Notes: generated by a model not told the origin, from the letters alone. A stretch of DNA of 64,000 bases from Tetranychus cinnabarinus (GCA_022266195.1 WHVY01000001.1:17918001-17982000), one strand, 5' to 3'. Shown: positions 38,434 through 51,600, counted from the first letter of the stretch. Program-made: numbers and translations.

Positions 38434-39449
38434 AAATTTTATCATTCATAACACCCAAACATCCATAAATTTCTTCTCAATTGACAAGAAATTGCATGGA
38501 TCTAATCTAATGTTTCGATCAAGAAAAAAATTAACTCTGTATTTTTGATTTTCATACGCATATATATTTTCCCATTTCCCTTTCCTTCAAATTTTTTAAC
38601 CCTTCATTGTTGAATCAAATGAAATAATTTTTTGGTAAATAACTATATAAAAGAAATGATCTATTTTGTGCAACAAAAAATCACGTATCTTTTTGCCTAA
38701 TTTTGTATTATTTATAAAAAAGACTACTTTTTTGCAAATGAAAATATATCAAGAATTGTGTGACAAAATGCAACAATTTCACTCACAATATCAATACAGC
38801 TTAAATTTTAATCGGTAATAATGCAATGGCCAACCATGAGACCAGGATTAATTGATCAATGATTTACCAGGTAATACTCTAAAACACTCTGATGAAACCA
38901 TCATTAAGTTAATAAAAATGGCATTCGGTAGTGAAATTATCAAATAGCTGAAGACTCTTCAAGGTAAAAAATTTTTATTTCATTATGGTAGTTAACTTTG
39001 CTCATAAATCTTGATGAAAAACCTTGCTTCAACGAGTTCATATTCACAAGGATATTAAAGATATGTCTGATACACCATAGGCAGATTTAATAGCTCCATT
39101 TGATTAACCATTGAAAACATTAGGAAACCTTGAATAAGAAGATTCTCATGGTTCAGATTGGAAAGTTTCATCAGAATGAGCATGTAACCAAAGTTTAGTT
39201 ACTAAACTAACATCATTTCAAATAATGTTACCCAAGTTTAACTATCAGTCTCATCTGTAGAGGGAGCTAGTCTAGCCCACGCATCGCATTACAAACAAGT
39301 AAAAGTTAAAGTCTTAAGGCCTGTCTTAAGTTGACAGGCCAGACTTTACACTATTTCCTTTCGTTGTTTAGCGGCCATTTTAGCTGCCTTTTTTTGATGT
39401 TTTCACATCTTTTCGACTTTTTTTGTATATTGTTTTGTTTATTCCTGAA
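38434..39449. other. Spacer between transporter B and PDZ gene
   Basis: The 3' flank of copy B (similar to 32496-32610) runs to about 38821. Single-copy DNA follows, then a strong hairpin at 39307-39348, about 100 bases before the start codon of the next gene. Confidence 0.6.
39307..39348. other. Perfect inverted repeat / hairpin upstream of the PDZ gene
   Basis: The left arm TAAAGTCT-TAA-GGCCTGTC and right arm GACAGGCC-AGACTTTA pair over 16 bases, with a 3-base bulge (TAA) and a 7-base loop. It is richer in G+C than its surroundings. It could be an RNA structure, a protein-binding palindrome or a mobile-element tip. Confidence 0.6.
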
Positions 39450-42400
39450 ATGAATTGTTACCTCGAATTACCTTGTGACCAAAGTGACCTTATACAGAGT
39501 AAAAAAACTAACTTATGTGCCAAAAAGAAAGCAAACATTTTAAAGTGTTCAGCATTGAATAGTTTTGGTAAATTGTTGTACGAAGACTGTGATCGTGAAG
39601 GTATTTGGGACACATTTGACCCCATTTTGGACCCAGTTGACCCCATGAACCGTCCTCACAACGAGAATTTACAAAAGTTCACCTCATTTTTGCTCAAATT
39701 GAAACCAAATAGTGGAAATTATTCTTTTACAAATAACAGCCAAGGTAAGTTTACGATCATAACAACCTCAGCTTTGACAATTAAATACGCGTTTAATTAG
39801 TTGAAATCACATTGGAAAAGACCATTTTTGTTGCTTTCTTTTTGTCAAGTGAAAAAGCACACCAATAGATGTCCCTTTCTAAAATAATTTAAATAGTGAA
39901 ACAAGTGTAATTATGATTGAAATTAAAATATGATCGTCTGACTTTCCTTCCCTGTTACAGGTACATTATGCGTGTTTAGTTGAGCTGTTTTTATCGTTAT
40001 TATATTGTTGTTAATGACGGATATTTTGTGTTAATCAGTGAACCAGAAGCTTGAATAATTGTGTTTATGGTATTACTTTAATTAAAGTAAATTCTCAGGT
40101 CGATGATCTTACCTCATCTGAATTTAATAATATTCATTTTTCCTTTACTTTCCTTTCGATACATATCTTACTGGTGAATTTAAATTTTTGATAATTGTCA
40201 AATCAGTTATGAAAAATGAGTGAAATTTATTCAGAAAAAAACATCTACCTGACCTTAACTGACCCAGAAAATTAAAATTTCATGAGTATTGGATAAGCAT
40301 GGCCACATTAACTGTATTAGAAACTGTTATCGGAAATTACCAGATAGATCTTGAGACGTTTCCGCTGTCCCAAAAATTTGCGTTCCCAGGTCAATTATTC
40401 AAATGCAAATAACAGTTTTTAGAGAATTTATAAATCATTGAAAAGTTGTGCAAGTGAAATTGAACAAAAGAAAAGTGTTAATAAGATGAAAAGATTAAAA
40501 TTAATATGAGAAATTGAAGCCAACAAGGTATATAAAGCTGATTATTGTCAGAAAATGGAAAGTGGTTCTGTCATCTGTTTCATTTAATCTTGATTAATCC
40601 TTTGAGATTGATGACGGTGAAACTTTGAATAAACACAATCAGTCAATCAAAGCACAATTTCTTTGTCATTTTTGTTTTGCAAGGAAAAAGCTGTTCGTAT
40701 GTCATCATAATTTGTTGTTTGTAATATCAAAAACAAAACAAGTTTACTCATGTATCCATTTTTGAACTTAATTACTGTTAATTGTTCTCCTTTTTTTTGT
40801 GTGTTGTTACCTTGCATTATCAAAACCAGCCAGCAGTTAACTGAATCTGAACCCATTTATCCTGATAATTAATGCTGATGATTGCTTTTTAAAGGCAAAC
40901 TGTTAGTCTTTTTTACTTATTGTTTATTCTTCTTTTGACCAACTTGGGTAAATTATACTAGTTAAATGAGCATAATGATGGAACAATTATCTGGTTAATT
41001 TGGTTAACTGGTTAAATGACTCGACTGATAGTTACTTTGTTTTCATCACATTCAATGTTAACAACCAACAACTTTCTTAATCTTCTTGTTTCTTGTAGGA
41101 TGGAATGTAACACAAAATGTTTTTGAGAGGAAAAAGAGAAGGAAAAAAATTAGGTCTGATGATGATGACTACGACGACGATGATGATGATGATGATGATG
41201 AAGAAGAGGGCTTTATGCACATGCAAGGCTAAATGTAAGCAAAATCTGGGTTTGGCTTGTAACGCCCTAGGGTGAAAACAGAAGCTACTAGCTTTTGCCA
41301 CTAACCCAATGAAATGAAGTTTGTTGGTTCAATGTTATGCTTACTTTTGACGAGTTTACTGTTGTTTTTAAGTCACTTTTTTGAGTTAATACAGTAAATA
41401 TAACAGAATCTTCATTCCAACATCATCATCGCCACCGCCATTATTATTATAATCATAATCATCATTCACTACACACCCACTCTCTACAGTCACCTACAAG
41501 AAAATGAAGACTTTATGAAATAGCTTATTTCCATTATCAAACGAGAAAACATAAAGACCAAAACAACCAAACAAAAGTTAACCCTTTTTGGTTGTTGGAC
41601 GATCACTGAAGTTTAATTCATTGTTTGGTAAATGATTAAATGTTGATTTTTGTTCTCATCATGATTTGCCTCCCTTGGTGTGTGATTTTCATCTTTTATT
41701 TATCACTTATCACTGAAATGCAAAAAGATTGTTTCAATTTATCCTCAATGTTCCCCACTTTTTAACCTGTTTACCTTTTAACATTTTTTCAATTTCTTTT
41801 CTTCCTACAGAGTTCAGTTCTGGTCTAATCAAAGATGCCAGTGAAAATGTAATACGCTCTGACGCCTCGTTGAACATGAGCAACAAAAGTATCGCCAGTC
41901 AAAATAGTCAAAACAACAACATTGTGAACAACAACAATAGTATAGGAATTGACTCAGCAACTCCTTTGAATAACCTTTCCTCCTCTTCGCGTTCCCATGT
42001 AAAGGAATCGACAGTCAAATTGATGGGACAATTTAAAGCTTGGACACTGGACAGAAAGTTTCTTCGCGGTCGTAAAAAGTCATCTTCTAACCGAACAAAT
42101 GGAGAAGGAAGTCGAGCCTCCATCAGTACAGTTGATTCAACCGACTCTGCTCTAACGTCTTCCGAGAAAGGTGTTGACACGCCAGATTGTTCACTCATTT
42201 CGCGAAATCAAAAAATGTCAACCTCAAGTTCAACAAGTTCTAGTTCATATCTGAGACGAACAAGCCTTTTTGGTGCAGTTTTTGCATCCAACAATGAAGT
42301 CAACTCTACAACATCAACATCCTCCAGTTCACCAGCCTCTCATCCTCACCCTAATGGAGATGAAGTGGACAATTCATTTGATTGCTCGGTTGTTCCCATG

Positions 42401-44947
42401 GAAGGAGATGTTTTACACTCATCGGCAGATCAACATTTATCTTCATCTGGTCGACTCTGGACAAAATCACCAACTTCACTCTCTTTTGCCACTACTCATG
42501 GCGGTTCCTCTCCACTCTCTGTATCATCTTCAACCATTTCTTCCTCTGGGTTAACTTATTCTCTCGATGAAAGAATTGCAATGCTTGATGAAAATTTAGA
42601 TTGCATTAATGAGGAAAGGTTTCCAGTAAAGATGATGGCTGTCAGTCTTGAAAAGGATGATAATGGAGGCCTTGGAATTTACGTTACACCAAAGCCAAAT
42701 GAAGATAATACCATGGGTTACATCATCGCTGATTTTGAACCCGATGGCCCTGCAGACAGGTAACTATTTGAAAGCGTGAATTCATTTCCTTTTACCTTCA
42801 TAAACGGCTCTTATGTGTCATCTCAATTTGTGCTAACAATAGAAATAATTGCTCTTTATTTTCTTGAATTGATGCTTGTCTATCTTATCCTTTTCCTCAA
42901 ATTATAGAAGCTAATCTTCACATTTAGTTCCTAATTTTTGTTGCAATTGTTAATCAAATGAATATTGTTAAAAAAATTGATTAGTATGTTGCCGTTATTT
43001 TGATGTGCTTGGCTATTTACTTCTATTGTGATGCTTTGCTTTAGTCTATACCTTTTGTAAACTATTAAAGAACCAAGAAAAAGTTTTACCATTTTAACAT
43101 GAAAAATGGTTGCTTTCAGTCATCCAAAAACTATTATTTTCTTAGGTTTTCATTGTTATTATTGTTGTTTTTTTTTCTAAACCTTATTTTCATTGATCCG
43201 TCAAGTGAAAATGTGACTTTTCACGGTACAGCCCAATTGAATAGCTTCCATCGACCATTCAACTTGCACCTTCTTCATCAACAATTATCATTTTATATAA
43301 AAAATCACCATTTGATCATCAATACAAGGACTTTAAGATAGTGGCTTTAAAAGAAAATTATTTTTAAGGTCAAAAACATCGGTCTGAGTAATTTTCCGTC
43401 TGATGGTCCAACTATTTCTTTAATTAATCTAAATTTGTATTTTGATTCAAACTCATTCTTTCCTATTGCGACAATTCAAAGGTTTCTTTAAGTGTCTATT
43501 CAAATTCAGTTTTAAATTTGGTAAAAATGTCTCCCATTCATCTTCATATAATCCTCTTTCATCGAGTCAACTTTATCCTGTATCACTTTATTCATTTTTT
43601 TTTGCTTTTTTCTTCTTTACAGAAGTGGACTTTTACAAAGACAAGATCAAGTTCTCATGGTCAATGGAGTTTCACTCAGTGGGTTATGTCTTGCAGATGC
43701 TTTATCTTTATTGAAAGAATCTGAAAGACTCGTTCAACTGGTTGTTGCTCGGAGAGTTGATAATTTTGATGGACTTGCAGATGTTGATACAATCAGCTCC
43801 ACAACAAATTTATCTGCTGTTGAAAATGAACTCATACCACAACCTGTACCACAATCTCAATTGCTCAATAATTCATCGACTAGCACAAATCATCGTCATC
43901 GCAACTCTTCAATTTCAGGTCCAATTCCTGAATTAGATGAAGTTGACCAGTTTAAAAGAAAACTGTCAAATGTTGAACAAGAAAACAAAACAAATTCAAT
44001 GGTAAAGACAACTTTCAATTTCAACTTGTATCATTACAATAATCACTATCATTTGGCATTCATCCAAACTTAATGACCTCAGATCACGCAATCTTTATTC
44101 CAAACTCAACTAGATACTCAGCAAACATCTTAACTCAATTAGCTTTTTTTTGACGCTCCCTTTGAACTGCTATTTGTTTGTATTCAACTATCATCACTGT
44201 TTGTTCAATTTGTTACATTTTTTTGTTGCTTTTTGCTTATCAAATATCAGTTTAACATATTTAACTCAACCTTTCAACATAATGTTGCTCATGCAAAGAA
44301 TGCGATGATTAAGTTCTTCTCCATGGTTGATTCATATTTAATTTACATTTTTTTCATTCTTTACATTTATAGATCTCTTCAGGCCTTTGTACAGTCCCTC
44401 GAAAACCAAAGTTGCCATTAGGAACCAGTCGTCATACTGTTGTTTTCAAGAAAGGTCCTGGTTGTCGAAAATTAGGTTTCAGTCTCGTTGGCGGGAAAGA
44501 TTCACCCAAAGGTGCCATGGGAATCTTCGTGAAAACCATTGTACCCAATGGTCAAGCAGCAGAAGATGATAAATTAAAAGAAGGTAAATTAATCAAAATT
44601 AATTAATTTTATTTAAACAAACATTTGTTTATAAGTGTTAACAATTTACCTCTTCTGTAATTTTCTCCTTCTCCAGGTGATGAGATACTCTCTATCAATG
44701 GCCACATTATGGAAGGTTTAACTCATGCTGAAGCAATCGGCATATTTAAATCTATCAAAACAGGCGATCTGGTTCTGAATGTGCTTAGGCGCAATCGTCA
44801 ATTACTCAAAAAGTACGTATCATTAATTTCAACTCTTATAGCCTTGATTTTCTTAATGAGTTCTAATTTTTCTACCTTTTCTCTTTCTCCAGTTCTACCA
44901 ACTCAAAATCTTGCTCAAATTTGGAGATACTTGAAGCCAACTCATAA
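39450..44947 (+). CDS. Two-PDZ-domain scaffold protein (IL16/PDZD2/big bang-like)
   Basis: Cytoplasmic scaffold that binds protein C-termini. Exons: 39450-39744 (tentative), 41811-42759, 43623-44001, 44373-44583, 44677-44812, 44893-44947; 674 residues in this model. The exon at 41811 opens in phase 1. The reading frame from ATG 39450 ends in phase 1 at an excellent donor, CAAG|GTAAGT, and joins in frame, so I use it as the first exon; other 5' exons are possible. After a Ser/Asn/Thr-rich disordered region (with [17 protein letters not shown]), PDZ1 spans about residues 372-458 ([32 protein letters not shown]). PDZ2 spans about 555-650 ([40 protein letters not shown]). From family knowledge, the GGKDSPKG and GIFVKTI pattern is typical of PDZ domains of IL16/PDZD2 and related fly proteins such as big bang. 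The end is LEILEANS. Confidence 0.82.
39745..41810 (+). other. Intron of PDZ gene, 2.1 kb, with possible alternative last exon
   Basis: An acceptor TTACAG at 39955-39960 would join the first exon to a 22-base open stretch ending in TGA (GTLCVFS, stop), giving a truncated 105-residue product. A (GAT)n simple repeat lies at 41158-41203 and a CAT/ATT-rich patch at 41410-41465. Confidence 0.45.
41158..41203 (+). repeat. (GAT)n/(GAC)n simple repeat
   Basis: About 15 imperfect GAT/GAC triplets, not in a supported coding frame. Confidence 0.8.
42760..43622 (+). other. Intron inside PDZ1, 0.9 kb
   Basis: Donor GTAACT at 42760 and acceptor CTTTACAG ending at 43622, phase 2. It splits PDZ1 after GPAD. 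Nothing else seen. Confidence 0.7.
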
Positions 44948-46017
44948 ACAAACGACCATATTCACCTGTTTTATTTATCACCTTAGTCCACATTTCAACC
45001 CAATACTGCCTCATCGAAGATTTTGTGACCTTTTTTTGAAACCATTTTTTAATATTTGTCACATTCTAATCCTTTGAATGAAATGCTAGTCTATTTCAAT
45101 TATTACTTCATCACTTGTCTATTATACCATGAAAATTGCCTTAAAAGACTTTATATAATCATTGTCTTTCCTCTTTTTCAGAGTTTGTTTCACATTCTTT
45201 GAAATTTATTAAAAATTCACAAGTGATCCTTAAATTTTTGTATTACAGAAAAGTAATTAAATCATATTTTTTACCATTGAAATGGCTAAAAAAGAAGATC
45301 ATTTCATTTTTTCATCAAATCGTAAACAAAACGGCCACCAAACAAATTAATTCATGGCTTATCCAAAGATTATAGCATTGAAAGAATATTGATTACCTTG
45401 AGGTTTACAATCTGAATTAATTGAATTTTATATTAACATTATTCTATATTCAATTCAGCTTTCCAGACCAAGATTTAGATCAAGAGCAAACAAGATTCAC
45501 TTTACATTTTGATATTTCCAAAAATCACTCGAAACAAAGTGATGACAAAACAAATTGATGACCTCTAGAAGTCAATGTTAATTGAATATTGTTAACTGTT
45601 GATTGTTACATTTTCAATTGTACTATTGTCTTTGAATTATATGGTTAATTATTGCCTGATTCTTTGTGTTCAACTTTTCCTTTGAAGAAGATTATTTACA
45701 AATTTAAATTTACAAAGGATCATCATGCAAAAAAAAGTGAAAACAGTTCAATGTTAATTAGATTTTTGGATTTGAACACCTTTTATAGTTGGCTGAGTCT
45801 TTTGTTTTATTTAACAATTAAAAATACACTGGTTATCACAATTACTTTGCAATGTGAAAACATCGGCATTATTAGTGACGCTTATGTCACTTTGCTAGGC
45901 ACATTTTGACTTGACATCATCACCTAATCTTGACACTATGCTCATGTGAGTCAACTGTTAGTTCAGTATTTTAAGTTAACGGAAAACATTTTGAAATACT
46001 TTATCTTCTGTGTTGTT
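44948..46017. other. Spacer between PDZ gene and Gly-rich gene
   Basis: 3' flank of the PDZ gene, then the 5' flank of the next gene with a TCAGT initiator-like site at 45963-45967. No TATA at the expected distance. The open frame at 45652-45909 has no protein-like features. Confidence 0.5.
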
Positions 46018-47741
46018 ATGGATAAAACTTGGTTTTGTTTATTTCTCATTAAATTGTGTTTGCTTTTAAATTGTTATGCTTCACCAGCAGTTCAAGATAA
46101 ATCAACAATAAATCATCCAGTGGTCAGTGAAACAAATAAATTTGACTCAAATGTAATTAGTAAAGCTGATAAGAAAGAGCCGTCTTTATCACAACCTTCA
46201 TCATCTTATTCTGGTTCTCCGCCGGTTCACGTTGTTGAAAATAATAATCGGAAACGAGATGTTTATAACCAACAAGCTCGCCCGTTCCCAACAAATCAAG
46301 AGTACCATTATCGCTTAGCTGGTGATTCTCATCCAATTGAGAAACGAGCTTCTTTAATTCCTGGATTAAATTTTGAAGGGAAGGTAGGAATTGGTGGTGA
46401 CGGTGGTTATAATGCGAATTCAGGTGATAACGGAGGTAGTAATGGTGGTGCCAGTAATCTCGTTTCTGAATTAGGATCACTGGTTGGTCAAGGTGCAAGC
46501 AATGGCGGTGGTTTAATCAAAAATTTGGCTAACGGCCTGTTAGGTATTGTTTTATCCTTTTGTTTTTATTACTAAAGTTTACTAGTGATTATCTGTGATT
46601 ATTATTATTTTCTTGCCATTGCTCAACATTTTTTCCCTTCTTACTTTTCATCGAAGGTGGGGGACTTGGCAGTATTGGTAAATTGCTTGGTCGTGGATCT
46701 GGCATTAGTAACTCTGGAAGTGAAGATTCATTCAGCAGCAGAAATGGTTTTAACAGTGGGGGAAGTTTTAACGGTGGAAACAGTTTTGGAAATGACGAAA
46801 ATTATGGTTTCAATAGTGAAAGACAGTTTGGTGGGTCAAATCAAGGATCGTTTCAAGGAAATAACGGTTATGGAGCCAATGGTGGCATGTCTGGTAACAA
46901 TGGCTTTAATGGTGGCAACGGTTTTGGAAACAATGGACTTAATGGGGGTAAAGGAATTACTAGGGGTGGGAACTTCGGTATGAACGGAGGCTTCAATGGG
47001 CAAGGGGGGATGAATGGACAGAATGGTTATCAGGGACAAGGTAGCATGAATGGAAACAATGGCTTCACGGGGCAAGGTGGAATGAACGGTCAAGGAAGCT
47101 ATTACGAACATGGTATGAGTGAACATAATGGTTATCATAATCAGAATGGAATGGCTGGACAAGGAGGCTTTAACGGTCAAGGTGGAATGAATGGACAGAA
47201 TGGATACCAAGGACAAGGTGGTATGAATGGAAACGGCGGTTTCACTGGACAAGGAGGAATGAATGGACAAGGAGGCTATTACGGTCAAAGTGGCATGGGA
47301 GGGCAAGGTGGCTTCAATGGACAAAGTGGTTACAATGGACAAGGAAGTTACAATGGAAATGGTGGATTTGGAGGCAACGGTGGTGGAGGTGGACTATTTG
47401 GCGGAGGAAGTAATGGTGGAGGGGGATTATTTGGTGGAGGAAATGGCGGTGGAAGCAGTGGTGGATTATTTGGAGGTGGAAGTAATAGTGGTGGTGGATT
47501 GTTTGGAGGTGGCGGCAGTAACGGTGGAGGAGGTGGACTTTTCGGCAGCAAAGGAATGTTTGGAAGAGGCAGTGGAGCTAATGTAGGAGGCAAAGGTTTA
47601 GTGGGTTTTGGTGTTGGGGGTAAATTAGGCCTTGGTGGTGCTGGCGTTGGTGTTAATGCTAATGTTGGCCCAATGGGGGTTGGAGCTGATCTTGATGTTG
47701 GTCTTCATGGAGTCAATGCTGGACTTAATTTCTCTGGGTAG
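46018..47741 (+). CDS. Secreted Gly/Asn/Gln-rich repeat protein
   Basis: Two exons, 46018-46543 and 46657-47741, 536 residues. The start at 46018 (MDKTWFCLFLIKLCLLLNCYA) gives a clear signal peptide; an upstream in-frame codon at 45946 is not ATG. Two dibasic sites follow (NNRKRD and IEKRAS), suggesting a propeptide. The intron (113 bases, phase 1, donor GTATTG, acceptor CGAAG) is needed to join LANGLL to GGGLGSIGK. Exon 2 is a repeat array. First come GGSFNGGNSF-type units, then about fifteen FNGQGGMNGQNGYQGQG-type units with Phe/Tyr/Met spaced by Gly/Asn/Gln. Next are five or six GGGLFGGGSN units, and last a GVGVNANVG/GADLDVG end that looks like a folded beta module. This architecture fits an extracellular structural protein (cuticle, silk or eggshell); the exact role is inference. 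The open frames in other phases here are by-products of the repeat. Confidence 0.8.
46970..47580 (+). repeat. Gly-rich coding minisatellite
   Basis: Two successive repeat types in frame: 15-24-base GGxCAAGGxGGxATGAAT units to about 47380, then GGTGGAxTATTTGGxGGAGG units to about 47560. Confidence 0.8.
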
Positions 47742-48611
47742 TTATCCATCGCCTTAAATTCACTTCAATTCGGAAGAATGCAAATATTCTTGATAAACTG
47801 ATATTTCTGTTAGATGTACTTAAAGTGCATTATTTTAAAAGGGTTATGTAAAATATTATTTATCATCTAAGCTATTATAACTTGAGAATAGTTAAGTATA
47901 AAAATCATTAATCTCATGGAATCCTTTCTGTTCATCTCTTTATTCAATGGAGTAATCCATAACTTGATAAAATTTCGATGATTTTAAACAATCACAAAAA
48001 AATAGTAAGGAAGTCATTTTAATGTTTCCTATGAGTTTGAAGTAACGAGATGCTAGCAAGTTATTGGCTGTAAATTAATTGCTTTTTGAGATACTCTCAA
48101 GCTTGTGCCCAAATGCAAAGATATTTAATTTTCACTTATGAAAAATGTTTTATTTTAATTGCAAACAATCAGAAATTAACTTGAACATGACATTAAACCA
48201 TACTCACGATACTCGTCAGTATGTTGGACGATGGATAATCAAGATTTTAAAAATAAAGTTTTGCTTACTTACAAAATTTGCATGAGATATTCAAATGCAG
48301 AATAACTTGAGACAACACTTTAAAGTATAAATCTGAATTACTCAGTAAATTTAATCAAATTTAGTCAGCAATTTAAATCGCAAATAAAAAAGTTTAAGCT
48401 TAAAGCTTTAAAATAAAACTATGACATCTAGTAGCTGTTTTACAAACAAACAGATCTCAGATGGAAGTCACGTGAAAAATTCAACAGAAATTTCACTATC
48501 AGCTTAGTCTGGCTTCTAGTTTATTTTTAATGTTTATGTTTATTTATTATTTTTGTAATATAAGACTGTATTAATTGTTAGGCCGTGTCTGAACTGCATT
48601 TCGATTACATC
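47742..48611. other. Spacer between Gly-rich gene and IntS1
   Basis: AATAAA at 48252-48257 and 48383-48388 are possible 3' signals of the Gly-rich gene. TTGTTAG ending at 48581 could be an acceptor for an untranslated 5' exon of IntS1. Nothing else seen. Confidence 0.5.
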
Positions 48612-51600
48612 ATGTCATCAGTTCCTGGTAAACGAGGTGGCAAATCTAAAGTTCCTTTGCCTGCAACCAGTAGCTTGTTTGCACTTGGAGGAACCGCTGC
48701 TAAGCGTCCTAAAGTATTGATCGGAGGTTCTAGTGGATCAAATGTTGGTACTAGTGGAGGATCTGGTAGTGGTACAGGGAACAGCTCTAGCAAATTGGAT
48801 AAACAATTTGATGAATGGGAAGATTTTGCCATTGAAGTTGAATCAGAATTCCTTATTAAACGAATTGTTGAAGCTGAAGGAACTCCGAATGAGTCCAAAA
48901 TTGATGGCTACCTTTGTGGAGCGGTAAAACAGCTTCGATCCAGTAAAGGAAAACCTGACTCAGTTTTGGTTCTAAGTTTAGTTTACCTTGCCAAAACAAG
49001 GCCTCAACATTTTACTAGTGAAACAGTTATCGAGGCGATGTGTTCTCTCCTCAGGCGAGATCCATCATCTGCTCCATTTAAAGTGAAATTAAATAACAAT
49101 GTGTTTGTTTTAGCGGTTCTTGCTGCCAACCTATTACTTGCTGCTCATATAGATGAATCACAGTGGCATCTATCATTTTTGAAAGCCTACATTGAAGACT
49201 CTTTAGGAGATCGTGTATGGGTTGATTCAGATTTTTGCCACGGATTTGTTGATAACATTTTAACTGCTTTTAATACTAAAAATCCTCCCAAAAATCTTAT
49301 GTCTCAAGATATTTTCGCCAATCCAAGTTCTTCTGGTCCCTCTACACCATCTTCTGCAGGTGCTCCTGGAAGTGTCTTAAAAACCAATTCTGAATCCCCC
49401 ATGTCAACAAGTCCAAGCCATGCTACTGAAGACAGCACTGATGAAACTATAAGTCTATTCTCTAGTGGATTAAAAGATGTTTTCGGTGAAGAACTACCAG
49501 TTGTACCCAGATATAATCACAACCAACAGGTTGTTTATGATTATGTTTATGATATTATCAACGAACAGCTGACTCGACGTCAGGTTCCATCAGAAATTAA
49601 CCGCAATGTACTTAAACTTCTTATTTCAACTGTTGGTATTCCCCAAATACGATTACTAGTTGCCCAAAAATTAGAAATCTGGTTACAAAATCCAAAACTT
49701 AGTCGACCTGCACAAGATCTTTTACTGGCAGTCTGTGTCAACTGTACTGACGAAGATAGTGATGTTATTTCTGCTCTTGTCAAGATGCGTCTCAAAACAA
49801 AAGTTCTGATGAATCATTTCTTTCTTTGCATCAAAGAACTTTTGAGTCAAAATGAAGGAAATATAATTATTGTCCTAAGAAATGCCATCTCTATCGAATT
49901 TTCGAATAACCGAGGATCCAGTAATATGCATTTAATTTCTGTGGCTTTCCAACACTCTCCTACCAGAGCAACAAAATGTTTGGCTCACCTGATTCAAGAA
50001 TTTTTAATCAAAGACGATTTCCTTCGTCAAATTCGCCATCTCCTTAGAGAAATTGTAAAAACATTGAAACATGAGCACATAAATTTGGTTAAACTTGTCG
50101 ATACATTAACCACCGACAATAGTCGTATGGCTGGTATCGATTCACCTGATATTTTATCTCGAGTTTTGACCTCAATCGCCGACATTATTGTTCTATGTAT
50201 GTTTTTAACTGTCTATCCTATCGCTAGAGAATCTGTATCAAAGCCGACAAAGAAAGAAATTCTCAAAACAGTTTCAGGACAAATTGCAGAGATGCAAAGG
50301 TTATCAATAATTTGGATGCAGAAGATTGTAATGAAAGTTTATAAGCCAGAAAGAGGGGAATATATGCATTGTTTGAATAAATGTCTTCTTATGGAATCAG
50401 CTGAACAGTATTACAACAAAGATAATTGGCCACCTGAGTCAGAGCGAGACGCAATGTTCCGTTGTACAACTAAAGTTCCAGTTCACGAGGATAGTCTTAT
50501 CCGTATTTTAAAGATGGGTCTTTCAAAAGACTACCCTGTTCAATCTCCTGAGGCAATAGAATTGTCTGATGCTTTGATTAAACGTGCAGCAGCTCTTTAC
50601 GATGGAGATGTAACCAACCCCACTTTGCCCATCAAAAAAGATGACATTTTCAATCTTCTTCTCAAAAACTCAATTTACCGCATTCCGGAAAACATAACAC
50701 TTCCACCGGGCTATGAACCACCTTCCTTGGCCATAAATGACTGGTATTGGAAAGTTTGGCTTCAATTGTTGCTTATTGTGGCTCACAATTCAACGAAATT
50801 CGGATCAATGGCTTGGGAAAACTATCCAACCTTAGCTTTGCTAATCGAAATGTGTATCACTAATCATTTTGAATTTCCACCAGCAACTCGACAGAATGAA
50901 GATCTCAAAGCTAATGAACTACGAATCGTGGGTATTGAAAAGCAACAGATCTTACAATTTGAATCACATTTAGCAGCTGCTTCAAGTAAACGACAAATCA
51001 CTGAAGGAAATAGTTTACTGCTCAGTAAATTAATAACTTTTGACCCACAAGGCAAACCAAGGCAGCCACCTCAAAGTGCATTAGATATGCTTAAAAATAT
51101 TAATGCTGGATTAAGAATAGGTTATTGGTTGTGTCAAAGTCGTAATCCTGATTTCCTATTAGAAATTATTCAGCGACAACAAAGACAAAGCATGTCTAGT
51201 TCTAGTACCGGATTGGGTCTTAGCACTATGCAATGGCTTAACGATCTAATTGAAATGAATTGTGAGAACCTGTCAAGTTTACCTGTTCAATGTTTAGGAG
51301 AATTTACTTTGCGTTATATTAATGATGATGAAAATCTGAACATTTTCTTGGAATCCAAACAGTCTGAGAAACCAAAACGAAAAGAAAAACGAAAGAAGTT
51401 TTGTAAACTGTTGAGCTACTTTCAAAATGCTCTTAATCGTGATGTTGTCGTTGCCAAACAATTGATGGAATACTTCATGGGACGCCTTTGTTCTGCTCAA
51501 TCATCTTTACGTAGTTTAGTCGCAAAAGCACTTAACCTTGTGTTGTGTTTTAATGAAAATATGGTTGACAATTTGAGTGACCTTTTAAAGTTCAACATTG

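Larger units (their letters stand above)
32612..38821 (+). repeat. Tandem duplication, unit 2 (holds transporter copy B)
   Basis: Starts with the PPAKGK scrap and ends after CGGTAATAA at about 38821, where similarity to the copy A flank stops. It is longer than unit 1 because intron 1 holds about 2.7 kb not present in copy A, and the 3' flank has about 260 more bases (about 38528-38793). Confidence 0.8.

Noticed and set aside
46836..47593. Long open frames opposite and out of phase with the Gly-rich gene, including a poly-Pro antisense frame
   Set aside because: Shadows of GGN-rich repeat DNA; the signal peptide and splice phase fix the true frame.
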